From positions 1 through 11,704 of the forward strand of contig NZ_SLXE01000049.1 in the NCBI RefSeq assembly GCF_004341385.1: 11,704 bases of DNA, in the 5' to 3' direction. Each line of letters opens with the position of its first letter. Within the stretch, counting starts at the first letter, position 1. Below the pieces are notes generated by a model, which saw nothing but the letters and a program-made list of their open reading frames with translations, was not told the origin of the DNA and made no database searches. Source of the stretch: Uruburuella suis (GTDB taxonomy: Bacteria > Pseudomonadota > Gammaproteobacteria > Burkholderiales > Neisseriaceae). The translations under genes and the position numbers were made by a program. Positions 5,995 to 11,392 of this stretch are shown in pieces.

Positions 5995-7443
5995 TTATTC
6001 GCCCGGGCATTCGCGGCATTCTGCTGCTGCTTTATCGCCGAGCTTGAGCTTGCTATTGGCATCGCGCAAAGCCGTGCGCAAGCCTTCTTCGATTACCGGG
6101 TGGTAGAAAGGCATGTCGAGCATTTGGGGGATGGTCATTTTCAGCTGATGCGCCCAAGCCAGCAAATGTGCCAGATGCTCGGCGGCGGGGCCGATGATTT
6201 CTGCGCCGATAAACAAGCCCGTGCCTTGTTCGGCATACACGCGCATCTTGCCTTGGTTGACCAGCATCACGCGGCTGCGGCCCTGATTGTGGAACGACAC
6301 TTCGCCGATGGCCACGCATTCCATGTTTTTATAACGTGCTTCCACTTGGGCAAAACGCATGCCGATGGTGGCGATTTGCGGGCTGGTAAACACCACGCCG
6401 ATGGTGCTGCGGCGCAAACCCTTGCTGATATTCGGATAAGCGCCTGCATTTTCGCCGGCGATTTTGCCCTGATCGCTCGCTTCGTGCAGCAGCGGCAGCT
6501 GGTTGGATGCATCGCCTGCGATAAAGATATGTGCAATGCTGGTTTGCATGGTGAGGCGGTCGGCTTTGGGCACGCCGCGCTCATCAAGCTCGATGCTCAG
6601 GTTTTCCAGGCCGAGTTTGTCCACATTGGGGCGGCGGCCCACGGCGGCGAGCATATATTCGGCGGTGAACACGCCACTTTCGCTGCCTTCCTGCCAATGC
6701 ACTTCGACATTGCCCTCGGCATCAAGCTTCACTTCGCTTTGGGCATCCAGATTCATGGTGAGCTCTTCGCCAAACACTTTCTTGGCTTCTTCCAGCACCA
6801 CCGGATCGGAAATACCGCCCAAAAAGCCGCCCAAGCCGAAAATGTGCACTTTAACACCCAAGCGGTGCAAGGCTTGGCCGATTTCCAAACCAATCACGCC
6901 CGGGCCGAACACGGCCACGCTTTTGGGCAGAGTGTCCCATGAAAACACATCGTCATTGATGATGAGCTTGTCGCCCAAGCCCTGCCATTGCGGCAGAATC
7001 ACCGGGCGTGAGCCTGTGGCAATCACAATACGCTCGGCGCTGATTTGGGTGTGGTCGTCGATTTGCACGGTGTGTTCATCGATGAATTTGGCCTCGCCCA
7101 TAATGCGTTTGTCGGCCGGCCATTCTTCCACATCGCTTAGCACAAAGCCGACAAAGCGGTCGCGTTCGGATTTCACGCGATGCATCACTTCTTCGCCGTT
7201 TACCGTTACGCTGCTTTTATCCAGGTGCACACCGAAAGGGTCGGTGTGCAGCGCGTGATAGCGGGCTTCGGCCGCTGCAATCAAAAGCTTGGAAGGCATG
7301 CAGCCCACGCGGGCACAGGTGGTGCCGAACACATGGCTCTCAATCAGGTAAACATTATCGGTGTGTTGTCGCGCGGCGCGGAATGCGCCCATGCCGGCGG
7401 TGCCGCCGCCAATCACTACCACATCGGCCTGGATTTTTTTCAT
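5995..7443 (-). CDS. FAD-dependent disulphide oxidoreductase, dihydrolipoamide dehydrogenase-like (gonococcal 'gor' type)
   Basis: The 482-residue protein belongs to the class I pyridine nucleotide-disulphide oxidoreductases. Visible are the FAD fold GGGTAG (12-17), the redox pair C43-x4-C48 in TTCARVGCMPSK, ATGSRP (142-147), the nucleotide-binding GPGVIG (180-185) with E187, a second FAD motif FIAGDASN, and the dimer-partner base pair His448/Glu453 in HPVIEE. The family shuttles electrons from NAD(P)H through FAD to a disulphide. The residue that usually tells NADH from NADPH is not decisive (HIFGLGGF). No E1 or E2 dehydrogenase gene is nearby. The neighbour is a peroxiredoxin-glutaredoxin, and in gonococcus the prx-gor pair is OxyR-regulated, so a thiol-reducing role is more likely than the pyruvate complex. 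The last ten residues are AAECRECPGE, adding a C476-x2-C479 pair not typical of the family. Ribosome site AAAGGA lies 7 bases before the ATG. Confidence 0.88.
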   Translation of the reverse strand: MKKIQADVVVIGGGTAGMGAFRAARQHTDNVYLIESHVFGTTCARVGCMPSKLLIAAAEARYHALHTDPFGVHLDKSSVTVNGEEVMHRVKSERDRFVGFVLSDVEEWPADKRIMGEAKFIDEHTVQIDDHTQISAERIVIATGSRPVILPQWQGLGDKLIINDDVFSWDTLPKSVAVFGPGVIGLEIGQALHRLGVKVHIFGLGGFLGGISDPVVLEEAKKVFGEELTMNLDAQSEVKLDAEGNVEVHWQEGSESGVFTAEYMLAAVGRRPNVDKLGLENLSIELDERGVPKADRLTMQTSIAHIFIAGDASNQLPLLHEASDQGKIAGENAGAYPNISKGLRRSTIGVVFTSPQIATIGMRFAQVEARYKNMECVAIGEVSFHNQGRSRVMLVNQGKMRVYAEQGTGLFIGAEIIGPAAEHLAHLLAWAHQLKMTIPQMLDMPFYHPVIEEGLRTALRDANSKLKLGDKAAAECRECPGE

Positions 7444-7468
7444 GGGTTTTCCTTTCGTGCCAAGCCGT

Positions 7469-7480
7469 TTCAGACGGCCT
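7469..7480 (-). repeat. Single AG-DUS upstream of the flavoprotein gene
   Basis: TTCAGACGGCCT on the plus strand is AGGCCGTCTGAA on the minus strand. It sits in the 5' leader of the flavoprotein gene, 26 bases before its ATG. An imperfect partner (AAGCCG, 7462-7467) precedes it, so only a weak stem can form. Confidence 0.8.
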
Positions 7481-7536
7481 GTTTGTGTTTGCTATGGCTG
7501 CATTAGCCAATGGCAATGTTAAAAAGTATTTACTAA

Positions 7537-7592
7537 AAAGAGTTATTCAGGCAGCGCCCATCATGCGATAAGTACTGTCTGAATAACCCTTT
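7537..7592 (-). terminator. Hairpin between prx and the flavoprotein gene; terminator or attenuator on the minus strand
   Basis: The arms at 7537-7554 and 7575-7592 are 18 bases long with two mismatches, around a 20-base loop. On the minus strand the stem ends in CTCTTTTT followed by AG, a T tract that fits a factor-independent terminator. It lies 66 bases past the prx stop and about 94 bases before the flavoprotein ATG. It would end the prx transcript or let only part of it read into the next gene. The arms contain CTGCCTGAA and CTGTCTGAA, which resemble, but do not equal, the local DUS. Confidence 0.65.
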
Positions 7593-7604
7593 GAGGCTGC
7601 TCAG

Positions 7605-7629
7605 GCGGGCGACATGAAGCGCCGCCCGC
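7605..7629. repeat. GC-rich inverted repeat after prx
   Basis: GCGGGCG (7605-7611) and CGCCCGC (7623-7629) form a 7-bp all-GC stem with an 11-base loop, 28 bases past the prx stop on the minus strand. No T tract follows on the minus strand, so it could pause transcription or protect the 3' end of the prx message rather than terminate it. Confidence 0.55.
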
Positions 7630-7657
7630 ATCTGGTTTTATCTGCTAATCGGAAAGA

Positions 7658-8395
7658 TTAGTGTTGAGCCAAATAAGCTGCCAGCTCTTCGCTGCCGCCG
7701 ATGTATTTGCCGCCGATAAACACTTGCGGGGCGGTTACTTTGCCGGTGATGGCGCGCACAGATACCACGCTGGCATCTTTACCCAACACGATTTCTTCGT
7801 AAGCCAAGCCTTTTTCATCCAAAGATTTTTTGGCTTTGGCGCAGAATTGGCAGCCGGGTTTGGTGAAAATGGCGATGGATTCTTGCGGTTTCCATTCGGG
7901 CGCGACATATTTCAGCATGGTGTCGGCATCGGAAACTTCAAAGGGGTCGCCTTCTTTTTCCGGCTCGATAAACATTTTTTCTACCACGCCGTCGTTGACC
8001 AGCATAGAGTAGCGCCATGAGCGTTTGCCGAAGCCCAAGTCGTTTTTGTCGACCAGCATGCCCATGCCTTCGGTGAATTCGCAGTTGCCATCGGGAATCA
8101 TGGTGATGTTGTCAGACTCTTCATCGGCAGCCCAAGCGTTCATCACGAAAGTGTCGTTTACAGAAACGCACAAGATGTCGTCGATGCCGTTTTCTTTAAA
8201 TGCTTTGGCCAGCTCGTTGTAGCGGGGCAGGTGGCTGGAAGAGCAGGTGGGGGTGAATGCGCCCGGCAATGAGAACACAACCACTTTTTTGCCTTTGAAA
8301 AGCTCATCGGTGGTGATGTCTTTCCAAGAATCGCCCACGCGGGTGTGGAAAGTGCAGCTCGGTACGGGTTTGCCGGTATGATCTACTAAAGCCAT
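7658..8395 (-). CDS. prx: Peroxiredoxin-glutaredoxin hybrid (Prx5-type with fused Grx)
   Basis: This 245-residue fusion joins a peroxiredoxin-5-like domain (about 1-165) to a glutaredoxin domain (about 170-245). The peroxidatic cysteine is C51 in PGAFTPTC. The glutaredoxin active site is C182-x2-C185 in PGCQFC, and TAPQVFIGG is the glutathione-binding cis-proline region. Such hybrids, known from Haemophilus influenzae and Neisseria, reduce H2O2 and alkyl peroxides in the cytoplasm. The Grx domain, recharged by glutathione, reduces the oxidised Prx domain. The start is supported by AGGAG 8 bases before the ATG. A promoter with TATAAT at 8447-8452 and an overlapping palindrome lies upstream. 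The downstream flavoprotein on the same strand is separated by 214 bases containing two hairpins. No active-site residue is missing. Confidence 0.94.
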   Translation of the reverse strand: MALVDHTGKPVPSCTFHTRVGDSWKDITTDELFKGKKVVVFSLPGAFTPTCSSSHLPRYNELAKAFKENGIDDILCVSVNDTFVMNAWAADEESDNITMIPDGNCEFTEGMGMLVDKNDLGFGKRSWRYSMLVNDGVVEKMFIEPEKEGDPFEVSDADTMLKYVAPEWKPQESIAIFTKPGCQFCAKAKKSLDEKGLAYEEIVLGKDASVVSVRAITGKVTAPQVFIGGKYIGGSEELAAYLAQH

Positions 8396-8446
8396 TTATT
8401 TGCTCCTAATGAAGGTGGTGGAAAGAATATCAAAACGAATGCAGCC

Positions 8447-8475
8447 ATTATAGCGGGTGTTGCCGGTGCGGATAA
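8447..8475 (-). promoter_or_regulatory. Promoter of the peroxiredoxin gene
   Basis: On the minus strand a perfect TATAAT (plus coordinates 8447-8452) is preceded, after 17 bases, by TTATCC (8470-8475), which matches only three bases of the -35 consensus. A strong -10 with a poor -35 is typical of activator-dependent promoters. Transcription would begin near 8440, about 45 bases before the start codon. Confidence 0.6.
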
Positions 8476-8493
8476 TTTGTAGTTCAAATAATC
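8471..8493. promoter_or_regulatory. Imperfect palindrome at the prx promoter, candidate OxyR/LysR-type operator
   Basis: GATAATTTG (8471-8479) and CAAATAATC (8485-8493) are inverted copies with one mismatch around TAGTT. The inner part ATTTG-N5-CAAAT fits the T-N11-A shape of LysR-type regulator sites. It is centred near -42 and overlaps the -35. In gonococcus prx is known to be controlled by OxyR. A clear E. coli-type four-tetrad OxyR site (ATAG-N7-CTAT) is not seen, so the protein that binds is an inference. Confidence 0.5.
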
Positions 8494-8596
8494 GCCATTA
8501 TGAAAAGCTATGAAGGGCGGCAGGCGCTGTTGGCAGCATACTGATTTATATGAGGCGGCTCTATGAAAACAACAGCCGCTTTACGGAAATTTACTT

Positions 8597-8608
8597 TTCA
8601 GACGGCAT
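8597..8608 (-). repeat. Single DUS of the AT dialect
   Basis: TTCAGACGGCAT on the plus strand is ATGCCGTCTGAA on the minus strand, the 12-mer favoured by N. meningitidis and N. gonorrhoeae. All perfect 12-mers elsewhere in the window start with AG. It has no inverted partner. Confidence 0.8.
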
Positions 8609-8695
8609 GCGCCGATGCGCGTGGTTTGCGGCTTTCGGCCGGTAAACCACACCTGCGGATGAAGATAGTAAGTTTGCCTTTTCTTCGCTGTTAAC

Positions 8696-8731
8696 ATCAA
8701 ACCGCCCGGCATTTGGCGCAGGCGGTTTGAT
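8696..8731. repeat. Perfect 11-bp hairpin in the gene-poor stretch
   Basis: ATCAAACCGCC (8696-8706) and GGCGGTTTGAT (8721-8731) pair perfectly around a 14-base loop. It contains no DUS. Neither side has a good T tract, so it may be an RNA 3'-end structure or a weak bidirectional terminator. It lies 47 bases past the stop of the small minus-strand ORF at 8778-8891, and directly after a less convincing 43-codon plus-strand ORF (8563-8694). Confidence 0.6.
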
Positions 8732-8777
8732 TGGAATAATATTTGCGGTATGCCGACGGGCATGGCAAAAGCCGTGC

Positions 8778-8891
8778 TCAGCGGCCTGATACGGCCTGCA
8801 CCGGTTTGGCGCGGTGCTCGGGTTTGGGATGGTGGGCATTGAAAGCGCGCTTGGCGGCTTGGAAAATGCTTTGTCGTCTGCGGTGTTGCAT
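8778..8891 (-). CDS. Possible small basic protein, 37 residues, unrecognised
   Basis: A 37-codon ORF starts with ATG at 8891 and has AAGGAG five bases upstream, one of the best ribosome sites in the window. The product is MQHRRRQSIFQAAKRAFN followed by a segment rich in H, K, P and R, ending AVSGR. It is strongly basic, has no membrane segment or signal peptide, and could form a short amphipathic helix (about 8-18) before a Pro/His-rich tail. Third codon positions are mostly G or C (CAC, CGC, GCC, AAG, TTC), as in the neighbouring genes. The left end of the miniature inverted-repeat element, 40 bases upstream, supplies a TATTAT box facing this ORF, and a hairpin lies downstream. I do not recognise the family and assign no function. 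Confidence 0.5.
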   Translation of the reverse strand: MQHRRRQSIFQAAKRAFNAHHPKPEHRAKPVQAVSGR

Positions 8892-8929
8892 GAATGCTCC
8901 TTGTGCGGTTTGCCCGCCGGTTAATCTGA

Positions 8930-8935
8930 ATAATA
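8930..8935 (-). promoter_or_regulatory. Outward -10-like box at the left end of the miniature element
   Basis: On the minus strand the element end reads GGGTATTATTC, giving TATTAT at 8930-8935, pointing towards the small ORF at 8778-8891. The best spaced -35 (GTTAGG at 17 bases) is poor. The box straddles the junction of the element and the flanking DNA. Confidence 0.3.
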
Positions 8936-9036
8936 CCCATTCGAAAAAATAACCTAACTGCGTTGTCTCGCCTTGCCGTACTAGGTGTACTGTCTTCGGC
9001 TCGCCGCCTTGTTATCTTATTTTTTCGAATGGGTAT
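8933..9036. mobile_element. Correia-like miniature inverted-repeat element (104 bp) with unusual ends
   Basis: The ends are perfect 20-bp inverted repeats: ATACCCATTCGAAAAAATAA at 8933-8952 and its reverse complement at 9017-9036. The interior reads GCGTTGTCTCGCCTTGCCG, then TACTAGGTGTACTGTCTTCGG, then CTCGCCGCCTTGT. This is very close to the core of neisserial Correia elements (CREE/NEMIS: GCGTTGCCTCGCCTTGCCG, GTACTATTTGTACTGTCTGC, CGTCGCCTTGT). Classical Correia ends, however, start TATAGTGGATTAA, unlike these. It has no coding capacity. Correia elements move by an unknown transposase, target TA, carry promoters at their ends and fold into RNA hairpins cut by RNase III; whether this variant does the same is inferred. 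It lies between the small ORF and the DUF498 gene. Confidence 0.85.
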
Positions 9037-9039
9037 AAT
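9034..9039 (+). promoter_or_regulatory. Outward -10 box at the right end of the miniature element
   Basis: TATAAT at 9034-9039 is a perfect -10 formed by the element end (GGGTAT) and flanking AAT. TTGTTA lies 19 bases upstream as a weakly placed -35. Transcription would run antisense to the DUF498 gene and on towards hom. Promoters at Correia ends are known; activity here is inferred. Confidence 0.35.
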
Positions 9040-9115
9040 GCAGGCATTGTAGAGAGCATGTGTGACGGTTTGATGAAGCAGAAAGTTGCGTAGGCGCAGC
9101 GGATTTAACCTGTGT

Positions 9116-9484
9116 TTACGGCCACAACCACGCCCACACACGGCGGCCTTCGCCTTGCAGCACCATTACCGTGCGGCAGGCGGCCGCGGTGGACATGCTT
9201 TCCAAGCCGATGCCTTTGGCCGCCAGCGCGGCGGTGATTTTGGGGTGCAGAAACACATGTTTTTCGCCGGTGCCCACAATAATCACTTCGGGCAAGATGC
9301 CGCCCTCGGCCGGCAGAAAATCTTCGGCGCACAAATCGGCCGCTGCAGCCTGAGCGCATGCCGTGATGCCGTGCGCGCCCAGCACCACGGCATGCGCATA
9401 GCTTTGGCCGTCGATTTCGATGCAGCCGGGCTGATAAGCGGTGATGTTAAAGCTGCCCTCGGGGCGGGTTTCTTCGATAAGCAT
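9116..9484 (-). CDS. Mth938-like / DUF498 domain protein (NDUFAF3 family)
   Basis: The 122-residue protein is a single DUF498 (Mth938-like) domain, the usual length. Diagnostic stretches are visible: PEVIIVGTGEKHVFLHP (65-81), GIGLESMSTAAACRT (91-105) with the conserved alanine-alanine-cysteine-arginine-threonine, and the closing EGRRVWAWL (112-120). The family includes human NDUFAF3, an assembly factor for respiratory complex I. Bacterial members are small soluble cytoplasmic proteins of uncertain role, so no function is assigned. The ATG at 9484 has only a weak ACGGAA ribosome site. It is divergent from hom, with 124 bases between the two start codons. Its 3' end lies 80 bases from the Correia-like element, whose outward TATAAT points into this gene in antisense. 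Confidence 0.85.
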   Translation of the reverse strand: MLIEETRPEGSFNITAYQPGCIEIDGQSYAHAVVLGAHGITACAQAAAADLCAEDFLPAEGGILPEVIIVGTGEKHVFLHPKITAALAAKGIGLESMSTAAACRTVMVLQGEGRRVWAWLWP

Positions 9485-9577
9485 GATGTTTTCCGTAAAA
9501 TCGGGTGCAAAAACAAGCGAATTCGGGTAGCATTAAGCCCTTTGAATTCAGGGCGGCTGCGGCTTTGGGCTCGCGCT

Positions 9578-9583
9578 TATACT
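9578..9583 (+). promoter_or_regulatory. Candidate -10 box for hom
   Basis: TATACT at 9578-9583 matches five of six bases of the -10 consensus and would start transcription about 20 bases before the hom ATG. No -35-like hexamer is seen at 16-18 bases. A small inverted repeat (GCCCT at 9537-9541, AGGGC at 9550-9554) lies upstream and may be chance. Confidence 0.35.
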
Positions 9584-9608
9584 AACACATACGGCTTAAG
9601 GAGACACA

Positions 9609-10928
9609 ATGAAGCCTGTCAATATCGGTATTTTAGGGTTGGGAACAGTCGGCAAGGGCGCGGTGGATGTTTTGCAGAATAACGCTGCCGAAATCAGCCG
9701 CCGCCTGGGGCGCGATGTAAACGTATTTATGGTGTCGACCCGAAATGCCGAGAAAGGCTGCCGCATCTGCCCGCCGCAAACCCTGATCACGGAAGACCCT
9801 TTCGAAGTGGTGCAACACCCCGAAGTGGATATTGTGGTGGAGCTTTTCGGCGGCACCGATATTGCCAAAAAGCTCGTGCTTACCGCCATCGAGCATGGCA
9901 AACATGTGGTTACGGCCAATAAAAAGCTTTTGGCCGAATACGGCAATGAAATTTTTGCGCTGGCCGAGCAGAAGAATGTGATGGTGCAGTTTGAAGCGGC
10001 TGTGGCCGGCGGCATACCGATTATCAAGGCTTTGCGCGAAGGCTTGGCGGCCAACAATATCCAGTCGATTGCCGGTATCATCAACGGCACCAGCAATTTC
10101 ATTCTCACCGAAATGCGCGAAAAAGGCAGCGCTTTTGCCGATGTGTTGAAGCAGGCGCAAGCTTTGGGCTATGCCGAAGCCGACCCCACTTTCGATATCG
10201 AAGGGCATGATGCCGGCCACAAAATCACCATCATGAGCGCGCTGGCTTTCGGCACGCCGGTGAATTTCGATGCCTGCTATCTGGAAGGCATCAGCAAGCT
10301 CGACAGCCGCGACATCAAATATGCCGAAGAGCTGGGCTACCGCATCAAACTTTTGGGCATCACCCGCAAAAGCGCCAAGGGCATCGAATTGCGCGTGCAC
10401 CCGACGCTGATTCCCGAGAGCCGCCTGATTGCCAATGTAAACGGCGTGATGAATGCCGTGCGAGTGGATGCCGACATGGTGGGCGAAACTCTTTATTACG
10501 GTGCCGGTGCCGGCGCTTTGCCGACTGCCAGCGCGGTGGTGGCCGACATCATCGACATCAGCCGCCTGATCACGGCCGACACCGGCAACCGCGTGCCGCA
10601 TCTGGCTTTCCAGCCCAGCCAGGTGAAGCCGCAAAATATGCTGCCTATGGATGAAATCAGCAGCAGCTATTATTTGCGCGTGGAAGCCGACGACAAACCC
10701 GGCGTGCTCGGCCAGATTGCCAATCTGCTGGCCAAAGAAGGCGTGTCGATTGAAGCTTTGATTCAAAAAGGCGTGATCGACAAAACCATTGCCGAAATCG
10801 TGATTCTGACCCACAGTACGGTGGAAAAACACATCAAAGCCGCCATCGCCGCCATCGAAGCGCTCGAGAGCGTGGCGCGTCCGGTGGTGATGATCCGCAT
10901 GGAGAGCATGCATGGCCGCAACGGATAA
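9609..10928 (+). CDS. hom: Homoserine dehydrogenase
   Basis: The 439-residue enzyme reduces aspartate semialdehyde to homoserine with NAD(P)H, the branch point to threonine and methionine. It is the single-function type, without a fused aspartokinase. The N-terminal Rossmann fold shows GLGTVG (10-15), followed by VVTANKKLLAEYG. The catalytic/substrate domain has AAVAGGIPIIKALREG, IINGTSNFILT and the signature ALGYAEADPTFDIEGHDAGHK, with the conserved Asp and Lys at about 200-206. A C-terminal ACT domain (about 350-430; YYLRVEADDKPGVLGQIANLL) probably mediates feedback inhibition by threonine. The start is set by AAGGAG 6 bases before the ATG. The last 17 bases overlap the next gene, pointing to translational coupling. 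Confidence 0.96.
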   Translation: MKPVNIGILGLGTVGKGAVDVLQNNAAEISRRLGRDVNVFMVSTRNAEKGCRICPPQTLITEDPFEVVQHPEVDIVVELFGGTDIAKKLVLTAIEHGKHVVTANKKLLAEYGNEIFALAEQKNVMVQFEAAVAGGIPIIKALREGLAANNIQSIAGIINGTSNFILTEMREKGSAFADVLKQAQALGYAEADPTFDIEGHDAGHKITIMSALAFGTPVNFDACYLEGISKLDSRDIKYAEELGYRIKLLGITRKSAKGIELRVHPTLIPESRLIANVNGVMNAVRVDADMVGETLYYGAGAGALPTASAVVADIIDISRLITADTGNRVPHLAFQPSQVKPQNMLPMDEISSSYYLRVEADDKPGVLGQIANLLAKEGVSIEALIQKGVIDKTIAEIVILTHSTVEKHIKAAIAAIEALESVARPVVMIRMESMHGRNG

Positions 10929-11340
10929 ACCCGGGCAAACGCCCGAAGAGCAGCGCCGCCGCGCCAAGGCCAAAATCCGCACCATCCGCATTTGGTTTTG
11001 GGTGGTGATGGCGCTTTTTGCCGGCTTTTTCTTTTTGTCGCAATGCGCGCTGAGCAAGCCCAAAGCCAAGCAGGCGATTATCGAATCGTGCATTAAAAAC
11101 GTGCCGTTTTCTGAAAAATGGCAGGGCGATTTAAGTGCGCGCGGTTTAGGCGGCCAATCAGAGCAAGTGATTGAAGATTATTGCGTGTGCATGTGGGAAA
11201 AGCCGCTGGATAAGCTCACCGAAAAGCAGATTCAATCAATGAGCAAAATCAGCGCGCAAGAGCAGCTGGATTTGCTCGGCGGCAGCGCCGCATTTGAAGC
11301 GCGCGACCGCCAATGCATTGCAGATTTGCAAGCGCCTTGA
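10912..11340 (+). CDS. Hypothetical single-pass membrane protein with a cysteine-containing outer domain
   Basis: I do not recognise a named family. The 142-residue protein has a charged cytoplasmic N-terminus (1-24, with EEQRRRAKAK), one hydrophobic span (about 26-44, IWFWVVMALFAGFFFL) and an outer region of about 98 residues. Arg and Lys before the span predict the C-terminus in the periplasm. The outer part carries four cysteines: C60, C91-x-C93 in the motif DYCVCMWEK, and C135 near the end, a layout suited to two disulphides. C45 lies at the membrane edge but the context SQC-A is not a convincing lipobox. The ATG lies inside the last codons of hom (17-base overlap), and GGAGAG precedes it by 5 bases, so it is probably translated with hom. 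No link with homoserine synthesis is visible in the protein itself. Confidence 0.8.
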   Translation: MAATDKPGQTPEEQRRRAKAKIRTIRIWFWVVMALFAGFFFLSQCALSKPKAKQAIIESCIKNVPFSEKWQGDLSARGLGGQSEQVIEDYCVCMWEKPLDKLTEKQIQSMSKISAQEQLDLLGGSAAFEARDRQCIADLQAP

Positions 11341-11361
11341 AGCTGGGTGATCTGGTTAAAA

Positions 11362-11373
11362 AGGCCGTCTGAT
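11362..11373 (+). repeat. Imperfect AG-DUS after the hypothetical gene
   Basis: AGGCCGTCTGAT matches the AG-DUS at 11 of 12 bases, the last A being T. It has no inverted partner, unlike most gene ends here. The reading breaks at a TA dinucleotide (CTGATACC), the target of IS630-type insertion, and the transposase stop lies 20 bases further on. Confidence 0.6.
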
Positions 11374-11392
11374 ACCATTTAAAATAAATAAT

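Noticed and set aside
5959..7258. Long plus-strand ORFs opposite the flavoprotein gene
   Set aside because: They are antisense shadows of a gene with complete family motifs.
5995..7443. E3 subunit of the pyruvate dehydrogenase complex
   Set aside because: No E1, E2 or lipoyl domain gene is nearby, the protein lacks an N-terminal lipoyl domain, and the neighbour is a peroxiredoxin; the general family call is kept without the complex assignment.
8563..8694. 43-codon plus-strand ORF with GAGG seven bases before ATG
   Set aside because: Part of its sequence is an inverted DUS (8597-8608) and the product shows no pattern; kept only as context for the hairpin that follows.
8743..8952. 69-residue plus-strand ORF ending in the miniature element
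   Set aside because: It is antisense to the better supported 37-codon ORF, runs into the mobile element and shows no ribosome site.
8581..9141. 186-residue minus-strand ORF in the gene-poor stretch
   Set aside because: It crosses the Correia-like element, the hairpin and the small ORF in a different frame, is arginine/threonine-rich by composition and has no domain signal.
9485..9608. Threonine attenuator leader before hom
   Set aside because: The 124-base divergent gap has no short ORF with Thr/Ile/Met runs and no terminator/antiterminator pair; only a 5-bp inverted repeat at 9537-9554.
9633..11093. 486-residue minus-strand ORF opposite hom
   Set aside because: It is an antisense shadow of a confident hom gene, rich in His, Ala and Gly as expected from reversed GC-rich codons.
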